64,000 bases of DNA from JANRLL01 sp033762715 (GCA_033762715.1 JANRLL010000004.1:62001-126000); one strand, 5' to 3'; positions 8,940-18,140 are shown, counted from the stretch's first letter. Translations and numbers: made by a program. The notes: generated by a model not told the origin, from the letters alone.

Positions 8940-9104
8940 CTAACGGCTAACAGTTCCTGCAATGGTTGAGAAGCGGGTGCTCAGAGAGTTACCCAGAGAT
9001 TGCATGCTTGCGATAGCTACGATCGAAATCAAAGCTGCGATCAGGCCGTATTCGATAGCGGTTGCGCCATCTTCATTTTTCAAGAAATTTACAAACGTTT
9101 TCAT
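8940..9104 (-). CDS. flp: Flp/Fap-type class IVb pilin, copy 5 (promoter-proximal)
   Basis: A 54-aa pilin: leader MKTFVNFLKNEDG, core ATAIEYGLIAALISIVAIA and STRFSTIAGTVSR. GGAG lies 7-8 nt before ATG 9104. It is first in the five-gene tandem row and so probably the best expressed. It is nearly identical in its core to copy 4, the typical Flp arrangement of several pilin genes in series. Confidence 0.9.
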   Translation of the reverse strand: MKTFVNFLKNEDGATAIEYGLIAALISIVAIASMQSLGNSLSTRFSTIAGTVSR

Positions 9105-9405
9105 ATTAGACTCCATTATTACACAAAATCGCTGAACCAAATATCAGCTAACACACACTGTACCACCATGATCCAGCCTGCGCAATATTTAAAATGTGTT
9201 TTTCTAAATAAAATCAAAAGCTTTTATTTAAAATGCAAACTAATTTTCTTTATACAAAATACAAAAATCAGTCGTGCTAAACACATCTGCAACAAGGCTT
9301 ATTACGGAACGCTTAACAATTTGTAAATAAATAAAACGCGTCACAGCCTATTTTATCTATAAAGGATGATTTGGCGATCAGCGTGGTAATTGGGTCACAG
9401 TGGGC
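9105..9405. other. AT-rich intergenic region upstream of the pilin row
   Basis: About 300 bp between the first pilin gene and the 3' end of the minus-strand CPF array. It is strikingly AT-rich between about 9180 and 9360. TAATAAT near 9116-9122 on the minus strand could belong to a pilin promoter, but I cannot pair it with a good -35. No convincing coding sequence was found. Confidence 0.4.
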
Positions 9406-10800
9406 TTATGCGCGGGTTGGCGAGCTGCGGAAGGCGGATATATCTTGATGGCCAGGTGTGCGCATAGCCTTGTTAAGTAAGGCAAACAGAGGGCTTTTGG
9501 CGGCTGGATTGAGATTGTCAATGGCCTCTTTCCAGTCATGGTTTTTTTGAATAGCGCGGGCGACATGGGCTGGATTTTGATCACGGCACTCCTCCAGATG
9601 CTCAATAAGCGGTGCCAATTCCTCGTTATCAGGGGCGGCGGCACGAAGCATACGTGCGGTTTCAGCTGGCGACAGCGGCCGGCGTTTCGGCTCTAACTCA
9701 GTCTGAGAGCGAAATAGCTGCACACGCAGCTCCTTGGGCAACATGTCGAGGCGACCCGCGCGCTCGGATCTAAGTTCATAGCTAGCTAAATACCCCAAAA
9801 TAGGATCTCGGTTCTGCGCAAAGGCTTCGCGCAGGTTTTTCATGGTCTGGTTTATAATCGGCTCAACGGCCGTGGGAGTCGTTTTCGACAGATATTGCAA
9901 AAGTGGGCCCAGCGAGGTGGTGATAATCGCATCCGTTATACCGGTGGTGTTCGAAGTGCCACTTACTTTGCCGGTACCTCTTATTTCTTCATCAAAGCCG
10001 GTTTTGACCGGATCGAGCTGTGATTCGCTGCTAAGCGCCAGATGCCAGAGATCGGCGGCTACGCTTTTTTCCGATGCAGGATGGTAGTTGGCCACCCATA
10101 CCGGCCCATTGGGCGTTGAAATAGGCACCTCGGTGAGCGCGTTGAGCTCAGCGGTGATACTGATAAAGAGCTGATCAATGTTCTCGCCGATGGTTTGCAA
10201 TTCGCTTTTTACCTGCTCCACACGCTCTTTGCCCAGACGCTCTTCATAATAGGTCCAATTAATATAGCCGCGGTCCGTTTTGTGTTTATTAGAAGTAGTA
10301 GGTATCCTTTCGGCATCTTTAAATAAGGTGGTGCAGAGTTTTTCGTTTTTCTTACGCTGCAGCTGCAAATCTTTTATCATTGAGGCGATGTCGGTTCTGA
10401 CGCCGTGGCCGGATTCAGGGGTGAGGGCATCGGCATCCAGCAAATGGCCCACGCGGCTGCTCATCAAGCGCAACTGGCTGTGCATCTTATGCATAAAGGT
10501 TTCAATGCCTGGGCCGGGCGCATGGGTGTCGGTGAGGGTGAGCGAAAAACTTTTGGTACTGCGGAAATCTGCAAATTCATAAAATTGGGCGAGGGAAGAG
10601 TCAGTTCGTGTTTGCAGCTTATTGAGCACCTGGCCATATGCACCGATTTCCGCCAAGGCTTTGGCGGTGCGCTCAGGCATATCATTCACTTCGCCAGAAG
10701 CCAATGCCGTAATCATTCCTGCAAACGGGCAGGTGCCGCCACCTTTACCATGTTCGGCTGTAGGATGCCCTGCGGGTGGTTGCATGTCTTGCTCGCTCAT
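9406..10800 (-). CDS. CPF-family protein, minus-array member 1, subtype I (last gene)
   Basis: A 464-aa paralogue. The N-terminus carries AGHPTAEHGKGGGTCPFAG (Cys24). The subtype I core follows: STKSFSLTLTDTHAPGPGIE, then MHKMHSQLRLMSSRVGHLLD and ALTPESGHG near residue 130. A VPISTPNGPVWV block (about 230) and SSESQLDPVKTGFD (about 260) come next. The ATG overlaps the upstream stop as ATGA. The protein looks cytoplasmic and I recognise no domain. It is the distal gene of a six-gene overlapping array. Confidence 0.86.
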   Translation of the reverse strand: MSEQDMQPPAGHPTAEHGKGGGTCPFAGMITALASGEVNDMPERTAKALAEIGAYGQVLNKLQTRTDSSLAQFYEFADFRSTKSFSLTLTDTHAPGPGIETFMHKMHSQLRLMSSRVGHLLDADALTPESGHGVRTDIASMIKDLQLQRKKNEKLCTTLFKDAERIPTTSNKHKTDRGYINWTYYEERLGKERVEQVKSELQTIGENIDQLFISITAELNALTEVPISTPNGPVWVANYHPASEKSVAADLWHLALSSESQLDPVKTGFDEEIRGTGKVSGTSNTTGITDAIITTSLGPLLQYLSKTTPTAVEPIINQTMKNLREAFAQNRDPILGYLASYELRSERAGRLDMLPKELRVQLFRSQTELEPKRRPLSPAETARMLRAAAPDNEELAPLIEHLEECRDQNPAHVARAIQKNHDWKEAIDNLNPAAKSPLFALLNKAMRTPGHQDISAFRSSPTRA

Positions 10801-12212
10801 CGCGCGGCCTCCACAGTGGCGGGTACACGCGTCAGGCTTCTTGGGTCGAGCATCGTGTTCAGCAAGGCGTAAGCAATGGTCTGGTTCATCTCCTTAGCGG
10901 CGAGGATATCGCGAAGTGTGCGCACCGTTTCCACATGGGCCGGATTGCTTTGAATGATGCGTGCTGTTTCACGCGGGTCTTTTTCGGTGCTATCGGCTAA
11001 ATCGCGCATGAGTAACTGCGTGCCCACATGGTCATACGGGTAGTTGACCGGTTTGCTGTGAATAATATTCCCAATCAGACTGGAGGCCACTTTGGGCGAT
11101 AATCCGTCATGCGCCGAAAGAGGAGCGCCGATATAGCTTAAAAGCTTAGTCAAGGAAGATGATCGTGCTTCTTGCAACGGTGCGTCATAGAGATAAAAAT
11201 AGAGAATCGTTTCGCGCTCTTTGCCAAGGCCTTTAGCGATGGTGCTATTGCAGTCGGCGATGAGCTTAAGCGCTGCTGCAGGGGCAATCTCAAACAGCCT
11301 TTCCAGCACGCTTGCCGTCGTCTTGTTCAGCAAGTCGGTGGTTTGGCTAGTGCCGAATTCTATATCTTTGAGTACGTAGCTATTGCCCTTTTCTATACCC
11401 GCAATGGCGGAGCGTAAGGCTCGATCATCCTGACCTTCTGAAAATAATTTTAGCTGCCAGATAAGCGGGCCAAATTTTTTGCCATTATTAAGGTGGTTAT
11501 TCTGGACCCAGTTGGTGGTTTTATCTCGGTTGGTGCCGGTGGTAATGGGCAGCTCAGCGGCGTTCTCCAGCCCTTGGATCGCAGCTTTATATTCGCGCTC
11601 CATATCAGCGGTAATGGCTGCGAATTGGTCTTTATAGCTTTGCAATTCGTCCGGCGGCAATAAAGCCGCGCACCACGAGCCATCATATATATTTGGGTTG
11701 CGTTTACGGTTAGGCTTCGGGCTTTGTTCATCTTCGATTTCATGCGCGCGTTTATACAGGGCTTTTGCTAATTTAAGATGTGCTTCGGTTGCGGCATTGA
11801 AACGCCGAATATGATCTGCCAACTCACGCGTTTCATCACAGCTTTCCAACGCCTCCACATCGAGGCAACTGCCTATCTTGCCTACCATCACGCGGAGATT
11901 GCTATGGATCACATGGGCGATCTGCTCCATGCCAGGCTGTGCCGGATGGGTGTCGCGGCCGTGGGGAGCAAAGCTCGGCGTGGCTTTAAATCCTCGAGCA
12001 TTGAACAGAGTTGTTCTCGGTTCTTCTATACTGTTTATCTTGCTAAGAAAATCCCCATATTCCTTGGTGATCCGTAATTGCTCTTTAAGCAGTGCTGAGT
12101 CGCTTTGCGTACTCATGCCAGCAATTAGGCCAGCAAACGGGCAAGTGCCGCCGCCTTTGCCATGCTCAGGCATTGGATGTCCTGCCGGTGGTTGCATGTC
12201 TTGCTCGCTCAT
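10797..12212 (-). CDS. CPF-family protein, minus-array member 2, subtype II
   Basis: A 471-aa paralogue with an N-terminus nearly identical to member 1 (HGKGGGTCPFAGL, Cys24) but a different body. The core reads TPSFAPHGRDTHPAQPGMEQ, then AHVIHSNLRVMVGKIGSCLD and CDETRELADHIRRF. The later block has KLFSEGQDDRALRS instead of ESQxDP. It ends in VEAAR, encoded in the conserved junction with the next ATG. Overlap with both neighbours is 4 bp (ATGA). Function unknown. Confidence 0.86.
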   Translation of the reverse strand: MSEQDMQPPAGHPMPEHGKGGGTCPFAGLIAGMSTQSDSALLKEQLRITKEYGDFLSKINSIEEPRTTLFNARGFKATPSFAPHGRDTHPAQPGMEQIAHVIHSNLRVMVGKIGSCLDVEALESCDETRELADHIRRFNAATEAHLKLAKALYKRAHEIEDEQSPKPNRKRNPNIYDGSWCAALLPPDELQSYKDQFAAITADMEREYKAAIQGLENAAELPITTGTNRDKTTNWVQNNHLNNGKKFGPLIWQLKLFSEGQDDRALRSAIAGIEKGNSYVLKDIEFGTSQTTDLLNKTTASVLERLFEIAPAAALKLIADCNSTIAKGLGKERETILYFYLYDAPLQEARSSSLTKLLSYIGAPLSAHDGLSPKVASSLIGNIIHSKPVNYPYDHVGTQLLMRDLADSTEKDPRETARIIQSNPAHVETVRTLRDILAAKEMNQTIAYALLNTMLDPRSLTRVPATVEAAR

Positions 12213-13621
12213 AATTTGCGTACCTGGCTACGCTCTTTTTCTTGCGGATAAAAAAGCGAGGTGAGCAATGCGTGATAGATGTTGGAATCCTCATGACCCA
12301 GATCCCCCAAGGTGTCCTGCCATTCGGGATGAGCCTGGAAAGTCTTGATCAACAGCGCCGTATCGTTGGGCGGCAGGGTTGCCAACACCGCAACAATCTT
12401 ATCCACCTCGGCATGAAACACGCTGTATTTAATCGCGGCCTGTAACAGCCTGACCATTTCCTTAGGCGTGATGGCCATATTTTCAATCGAAAGCTCTGGC
12501 TGTTGAGTGGTAATCTTATCCAGGAAGAAATCTTGCGCGCCGTCGTTGCCCTTCTTGATATCTTGCGCGGCAATAACCCCAACCAGAGTATCGCGATGCT
12601 CGGCAATGTTTTTGCGCAGCGCTTTGAGAGTGCCCTCTAGCAATGATTCAATGTCGCGATGCGCGTGCTCGTGTAAAAAGTGTACCAGAGGTATGATAGA
12701 TTTGCTGATGACGCCGTCGGTCGATCCGCTGGTGCTCAATAAGGCCTTGGCGATATCGGCACTATAACCTTCCATAGGGTCGTAGCCTACTTTAGCCGGA
12801 TCAACCTGGCTTTCGCTTGATAATGACAAGGCCCATAAGCTTACCGCTACGGTATTATAATGGAGGAATTTATTGTTTAGCCATTGCGTGCCCTGCTTGG
12901 TTTTAATCGGCACTTGCGGTAGCCTTTGCAGGGTTGCTTCAATATCCCAGAACTGCTCACCCATCTGCTGTCTGATAGGGTCTACGGTTGCGTTAAATTG
13001 TTGTAGACGCGCTTCACCCAAACATCTCTTGAGCCACTTTAGATCGACTCTTTTATCCCTATGATTGCGATCCATCAGGATTTCACCCGCGGCCAGTTTG
13101 CGCTTATAAGCCTCATCCGCCTCGGCATAGATAGCGATCACCTCGTGTTGCAGCCTGTCGCTATTCTTTTTGTATCCAGCTATCATGCCGGCAATATCTT
13201 TGGTGATGCCGTGGCCCGATTCAGGGGTGAGGGCGTCGACATCGAGCATGTTGCCGATGCGCGATGCCATCAAGCGAAACTGCGTATGCGCCACATGCAT
13301 ATAGCTTTCAACACCAGGGGCGGGGGTTTTTTTCTCGACCAAGGTGGAGGCATAGCTGCGTGTTTGGCGGAAGTGAGAAAACCCGTAATTTTCTTCCTGA
13401 AGATTTCCATCGCCCTGTATGAAAAAGTCGAGGAATGTGGCGTAATGGCCAATTTCAGACAAGGATGACGCTATCAATGCGGTATTGGGCGACGAGGGAA
13501 CTTCTTCCTGCGCAATGGCAGTGAATAATCCCGCAAACGGGCATTTGCCGCTGCCTTTGCCATGCTCCGGCGTTGGATGTCCTGCCGGTGGTTGCATATT
13601 GTCAGGAGAATTGCGGCTCAT
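12209..13621 (-). CDS. CPF-family protein, minus-array member 3, subtype I
   Basis: A 470-aa subtype I paralogue. It has AGHPTPEHGKGSGKCPFAG (Cys27), then TRSYASTLVEKKTPAPGVE, HTQFRLMASRIGNMLD and ALTPESGHGITKD. LPQVPIKTKQGTQWL and SSESQVDPAKVGYD lie in the second half. The very similar N-terminal region and more diverged body are typical of this array. It overlaps both neighbours by 4 bp. Confidence 0.86.
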   Translation of the reverse strand: MSRNSPDNMQPPAGHPTPEHGKGSGKCPFAGLFTAIAQEEVPSSPNTALIASSLSEIGHYATFLDFFIQGDGNLQEENYGFSHFRQTRSYASTLVEKKTPAPGVESYMHVAHTQFRLMASRIGNMLDVDALTPESGHGITKDIAGMIAGYKKNSDRLQHEVIAIYAEADEAYKRKLAAGEILMDRNHRDKRVDLKWLKRCLGEARLQQFNATVDPIRQQMGEQFWDIEATLQRLPQVPIKTKQGTQWLNNKFLHYNTVAVSLWALSLSSESQVDPAKVGYDPMEGYSADIAKALLSTSGSTDGVISKSIIPLVHFLHEHAHRDIESLLEGTLKALRKNIAEHRDTLVGVIAAQDIKKGNDGAQDFFLDKITTQQPELSIENMAITPKEMVRLLQAAIKYSVFHAEVDKIVAVLATLPPNDTALLIKTFQAHPEWQDTLGDLGHEDSNIYHALLTSLFYPQEKERSQVRKL

Positions 13622-15060
13622 CGGATCATCCCCATATCCGATGGTCTACGGGTTTTGCTTCTGGGGTCGATCATCATATCGATGAGCGATGTCGCAATCA
13701 TTCTATCGTCGCTATAAGACGCGTCGCATAAATCTTTTCGAGCATGAACAAGCGCTTCTACATAGCAGGGATTGCACTGTACAATGCGTGCGGTGGCGCA
13801 GGGGTCTTGCTTGGGTTCTTGACGCAAGGCGCGTGCGAGTACCCAGAGTGCGGATTGATACTCGTGCGCATGCCCTCTATTGGCTATGAAGTCACATAAT
13901 GTGGCAGCGGTTTTTGGCGTTAGGCCGTCTTCAGGAGAGAATGGTCTGCCACTTGCTGCCAGCAATTTCATGGCTTCATTGTCTTGATTTCTGCTGAGCA
14001 ATAAATTGTCATATAGCGAAAATAACAGAACGGATTCGCGGTCTTTTCGTATGGCCTTACCTATAGACTGGTTGCACTCGGTTACCAATCGTAAAACCAC
14101 TTCCGGCGCGACAGCAAACAAATCGGTTAAGGCACCCGATACGGTCTTATTCAGCAAATTGGTGGTCTGGCCGCTGCTGCTTTGCAGCCCGTAACTCACC
14201 GATGGCAGCGACGATCTGTAGAGTGGGAAAGAGCCGCGACGAGCAGGATCGTCCTGGCCTTCCGAGAAAAGTTTTAGGTGCCACAGCTTAACCCCTAAGC
14301 GTTGCGGCGTATTGGAGAAGTTTTTGCCTTCCGTATTATCGACCCAGCGCGTGCTGCGGCTCAAACCGCTGCCGCTTATAATGGGAATCTTTTCAAGGCT
14401 ATTTAAAGCTGCGGAGGCATACATAAACTCTTTATTGATCGTATGGGAGAGTGCGCTTAACTGCTCACCATATTCCATCATTTCTTCAGGCGGTACTAAA
14501 TGGCGGCACCAATCCATATCGAATATGCGTTTATCGCGCTGAAAATCGGGGTCGATATAATCGCGCTCGTCTTCAATCGCTTGAGCGCGACTATAAAGCC
14601 GGTTGGCTAATTTCTCATGCGCCTTACAGGATGCATCAAAGCGACGTATCGATTCTGCAATAGGGCGGGTTTCTTCATTTCGCTCCAGTTCCTTTAACGA
14701 CAAGCTGTTACCCATCTTACTGGCGAGCACACGAAATTGACTATGAATCGTATGCGCGACGTACTCTAAGCCAGGCTTCACGGCATTGGTATCACGGCCA
14801 TAAGGAGCAAAGCTTGGCGTGGTTGTGAGTGGATCGGCATAAAATTGCTCGGCCTTGGTGGGAGAGGCACTGAGGAGCGTATTGAGGAACTGGCCATATT
14901 CTTTCATTATGCCCATCTGCTCTTGCAGCCGCTCGGAAGGTGCTTGCGTATCCATCTGCGTGATCATGGCCATAAACGGGCAAGTGCCACCGCCTTTGCC
15001 GTGCTCGGGCGTTGGATGCCCTGCCGGTGGTTGCATATTGTCAGGAGAATTGCTGCTCAT
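13618..15060 (-). CDS. CPF-family protein, minus-array member 4, subtype II
   Basis: A 480-aa subtype II paralogue. HGKGGGTCPF (Cys27) is followed by TPSFAPYGRDTNAVKPGLE, HTIHSQFRVLASKMGNSL and NEETRPIAESIRRF. Further on it has KLFSEGQDDPARRG and QTTNLLNKTVSGALTDLF, matching member 2. The gene is intact and overlaps its neighbours by ATGA at each end. Subtypes I and II alternate at this point in the array. Confidence 0.86.
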   Translation of the reverse strand: MSSNSPDNMQPPAGHPTPEHGKGGGTCPFMAMITQMDTQAPSERLQEQMGIMKEYGQFLNTLLSASPTKAEQFYADPLTTTPSFAPYGRDTNAVKPGLEYVAHTIHSQFRVLASKMGNSLSLKELERNEETRPIAESIRRFDASCKAHEKLANRLYSRAQAIEDERDYIDPDFQRDKRIFDMDWCRHLVPPEEMMEYGEQLSALSHTINKEFMYASAALNSLEKIPIISGSGLSRSTRWVDNTEGKNFSNTPQRLGVKLWHLKLFSEGQDDPARRGSFPLYRSSLPSVSYGLQSSSGQTTNLLNKTVSGALTDLFAVAPEVVLRLVTECNQSIGKAIRKDRESVLLFSLYDNLLLSRNQDNEAMKLLAASGRPFSPEDGLTPKTAATLCDFIANRGHAHEYQSALWVLARALRQEPKQDPCATARIVQCNPCYVEALVHARKDLCDASYSDDRMIATSLIDMMIDPRSKTRRPSDMGMIR

Positions 15061-16508
15061 CGCGCTGCCTCCATATGATTGGCAGTACGTTCCTTGGGAT
15101 TAAACAATCCCTCCAAAGCCGTATCCAGCAATTCCGCTTTTTGATATTGGGGAAAGATACGAAGTTTGCTGAGCATTATTTTCCATTCAGGGTGTTCATT
15201 GCACGTCTTTATCAGCAGCCCCACGTCATTGGGCGGCAAAGCAGATAGTGTTTTAATGATGGGTTCAAAATCGGGAATGCTGTCTTCATGAGGATGTTCC
15301 TTAGCGAAGAAACTAAGCATCTGAATCATTTCGCGCGGCGTTATCAGATATTCTTCAGGGTTAGGCAAATGCTTGGTCAATCGCGTCCAGTCACGGCGCT
15401 GCGATCGGCTGTAGCCATAAGGTATAACCTCATTGAGCGTCATGAGTCCGGTTAGGGTATAGCGGTGATCCTGCGTGGCTTTACGAATGGCGTTGGCGCC
15501 GTTGTTGATAATTCCCTCAATCTCGTGATGCACCTTTTTATGCAGATAGCCAACGAGCGGTACGATGGAGCGTGTAATGATAGAGGTGGTGGCGCCTGCT
15601 TCATTGGTGAGCGATTCGCGAATGTAGCTGTTTTCGTCAGGGTCAGGCATGAACCCAACTTTTGTCGAATCGATCTGGCTGTCGCTGGATAAAGTTAATT
15701 GCCAGAGCCCCATGGCTACGCTGCCCTGATAGAGTTGCACACCGATCGGATCGTTGGTTACCCAGCGTGTGCCTTGCTTGGTTTTGATCGGCACTTCTTC
15801 CAGCTTATTAAGCTGCACGATCACGGCTTTATAGCGCTCGGACATATTTTCGGTTAATTCGATCAGCCTATATTCGGCTTCTCTGCCTTGTGCAGAGCCT
15901 AAGCAGCCTCTTAACCATTCGGAAGAAATAACACCATGCTTGCGCTCGTGGTCCAGCTGAGAGCTTACTTTGTCTGTGTTGCGCGCGTAAGCAGCATCAG
16001 CCTTCGCTACAATAGTTTCGGTGGTTGTCTTAAGCACCTCTGCCGCATCGTTATACTGGGCAATCATCTGGGCAATATTTTTGGTAATGCCATGGCCGGA
16101 TTCCGGCGTGAGCGAATCGACATCCAACAAATGGCCGATGCGTGATGTCATGAGACGAAGCTGGGTGTGCAGCGTGTGCATATAGGTTTCTACACCAGGC
16201 GCCGCCGGTTTTTTATCCGCCAGCGAGACGGAAAAACTACGGGTAGAGCGATAGTCATTAAAGCCATAATGTTTGGCTACGGAAGAATTGGGATGAGTAA
16301 GATATTGCAGTGTTGTCGCGTAATCGCCGATTTCGGCTAAGCGCTCTCCCAGCTTGGGATCGGGCAGGGTATCTGCTCCCTCTCCCAGAGCTGTAAATAA
16401 TTGCTTAAACGGACAGCCGCCAGCGCTTTTGCCAGGCTCGGCAGCGGGATGTCCCGCTGGTATATAAGTCATGTCAGGTGAGGTACCGGTAGGGGGCATC
16501 TGGTTCAT
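15057..16508 (-). CDS. CPF-family protein, minus-array member 5, subtype I
   Basis: A 483-aa subtype I paralogue, the longest of the nine. Its N-terminus differs somewhat (IPAGHPAAEPGKSAGGCPFK, Cys32). The core keeps TRSFSVSLADKKPAAPGVE, HTQLRLMTSRIGHLLD and SLTPESGHGITKN, with EEVPIKTKQGTRWV and SSDSQIDSTKVGF later. It ends in MEAAR, within the conserved junction sequence that also encodes the next ATG. Confidence 0.86.
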   Translation of the reverse strand: MNQMPPTGTSPDMTYIPAGHPAAEPGKSAGGCPFKQLFTALGEGADTLPDPKLGERLAEIGDYATTLQYLTHPNSSVAKHYGFNDYRSTRSFSVSLADKKPAAPGVETYMHTLHTQLRLMTSRIGHLLDVDSLTPESGHGITKNIAQMIAQYNDAAEVLKTTTETIVAKADAAYARNTDKVSSQLDHERKHGVISSEWLRGCLGSAQGREAEYRLIELTENMSERYKAVIVQLNKLEEVPIKTKQGTRWVTNDPIGVQLYQGSVAMGLWQLTLSSDSQIDSTKVGFMPDPDENSYIRESLTNEAGATTSIITRSIVPLVGYLHKKVHHEIEGIINNGANAIRKATQDHRYTLTGLMTLNEVIPYGYSRSQRRDWTRLTKHLPNPEEYLITPREMIQMLSFFAKEHPHEDSIPDFEPIIKTLSALPPNDVGLLIKTCNEHPEWKIMLSKLRIFPQYQKAELLDTALEGLFNPKERTANHMEAAR

Positions 16509-17935
16509 CGCGCTGCCTCCATCGAACCGCTGCGCTCCACCGACTTAGGATCGGTTAGGAAGCCGAATAGCTGCTTACTGATTTCGGTTTTTTCATTTAA
16601 GTGATCCAGCTTCTCTTGCCACTCTGGATGCGCCTGTAGGGTCTTCGCCAGCAAGGTGCTATCGTTTGGCGGCAGCACCGATATGCTCTTAATTATGCTG
16701 GTAATAGTTGGTTTTAGAGCTCTTGGCACCTGGCTAGTAGACGCCTTCAGCAACTGCACCATTTCTTTAGGCGTGAGTATGATGGTTTCAAATTCAGGAT
16801 GCATGCTGCGCAATTGTAGCCAATGCTTGCGATGATCGCCGTAGCCTTTGCTGTGAATATCTTGCGCGGCGAGCAAAGAGGCGACGGTGGTCTTTTGATC
16901 GGTGACGGCTTTGCCCATCGCTTTTTCAGCGCTGGCCAAGATGGCTTCGACTTCGCGATGCGCATGCTGATGCAGCGTGTCGATCAGCGGGACGATGGAA
17001 TAATTCATGACCTGGCCTGCGCCACCGACGATGCTGACTAGTTTATACCGAACCGACTCGGTGTCATAGGGTCCCGATTGCCCGACTTTGAGCGGGTCGA
17101 TTTGACTATCGCTCGATAGGCCTAGATACCACATCTGCGAAGCCAGGTTGCTTTTATCCATCAGATCATTGGCAATCCAGCGCGTGCCTTTTGCGGTCTT
17201 GATTGGCACCTCTTGCAACTCGGAGAGTAACTCGGTGATGGTTCTAAATTGCTCGTACAGCTGCGCGCTTTTGCTGTTGATTTGTTCGCTAATGGCACCT
17301 TTACGCTCACCACCCAGGCAGTCTTTTAGCCAGTCCAAATTGATGAGCCTGTTATCGGGACTGCGTTCTTTGATGATTATGCCTTGAGTTAATTTTTCTT
17401 TGCGGGCTTTTTCGGCTTCCTCGTAGGCGTCCATCACGATTTGTTCCAGCTGCTGACTGAGGCTGGCATAGGTTGCTATCTGTGCTGCGATGTTGGTGTC
17501 GATGCCGTGACCGGATTCGGGGACGAGCGCCTCGGTATCGAGCATGCCGCCAATGCGCGAAGCCATCAGGCGAAATTGCGTATGCATCACATGCAGCATC
17601 TGTTCGATGCCAGGATTGGGCGGACGTTTTTCGATTAGGCTGGTGGCGAAGCTGCGGGTCTGGCGGTAATTTTTAAAATTATAAGCCGCAATCACGGTGT
17701 GATCGACGCCTTGCCCAAAATCGCCGTTGGGATCGAGCATATATTCCATGAAGCGGTTGTAGCGGCTGATATTTTGTAGCGATTGTTCGACGAAGGGTGC
17801 GTTGGGCGCGCTGGCCACGGATTCGTTTGCGGATGAAAACAGGTGTTTAAATGGGCAGCCGCCAGCGTTCGTTTGGCCTTTGCCATCCGTTGCCTGATGT
17901 CCGCTTGGTAATGTGCTATCCCGTTTATCCGTCAA
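16505..17935 (-). CDS. CPF-family protein, minus-array member 6, subtype I (first gene)
   Basis: A 476-aa subtype I paralogue and the first gene of the minus array. The likely start is a TTG at 17935, with AAGGA about 10 nt upstream; no in-frame ATG fits better. It has TNAGGCPFKHLF (Cys27), TRSFATSLIEKRPPNPGIE, HTQFRLMASRIGGMLD, ALVPESGHGID, QEVPIKTAKGTRWI and SSDSQIDPLKVGQ. It ends in MEAAR. Transcription of the six genes probably begins between here and the repeats near 18050. Confidence 0.84.
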   Translation of the reverse strand: MTDKRDSTLPSGHQATDGKGQTNAGGCPFKHLFSSANESVASAPNAPFVEQSLQNISRYNRFMEYMLDPNGDFGQGVDHTVIAAYNFKNYRQTRSFATSLIEKRPPNPGIEQMLHVMHTQFRLMASRIGGMLDTEALVPESGHGIDTNIAAQIATYASLSQQLEQIVMDAYEEAEKARKEKLTQGIIIKERSPDNRLINLDWLKDCLGGERKGAISEQINSKSAQLYEQFRTITELLSELQEVPIKTAKGTRWIANDLMDKSNLASQMWYLGLSSDSQIDPLKVGQSGPYDTESVRYKLVSIVGGAGQVMNYSIVPLIDTLHQHAHREVEAILASAEKAMGKAVTDQKTTVASLLAAQDIHSKGYGDHRKHWLQLRSMHPEFETIILTPKEMVQLLKASTSQVPRALKPTITSIIKSISVLPPNDSTLLAKTLQAHPEWQEKLDHLNEKTEISKQLFGFLTDPKSVERSGSMEAAR

Positions 17936-18053
17936 ATCCGCATATTCCTTAGTCGTTCCAAGGAAATTTATTGTCGCACGGGCTGGTTAAACCGTAGTTA
18001 AGCAAGTAAGGGCAAAAATTAACGTTTATTTAGGAATTGTGGGGCTTTTTTAA

Positions 18054-18124
18054 GTTGCTTCCGCTCGCGTCTACTGACGCTCACATGAAGCACAGCCGCG
18101 GGCGCATCCGTCTTCTGACGGATA
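18054..18124 (+). repeat. Palindromic intergenic element copy R1
   Basis: TTGCTTC (18055-18061) pairs with GAAGCA (18087-18092) around an inner hairpin GCGTC-tact-GACGC. A second hairpin ATCCGTC-ttct-GACGGAT follows at 18106-18123. It is a member of the dispersed family described in the findings. Together with R2 it fills most of the 366-bp gap between the CPF array and the first small-gene cassette; no gene is seen there. Confidence 0.8.
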
Positions 18125-18140
18125 TTAAGTAAAAAATGAT

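Noticed and set aside
9000..9326. Plus-strand frame in the AT-rich region upstream of the pilins
   Set aside because: It overlaps pilin copy 5 in antisense, has no ribosome site and is low-complexity.
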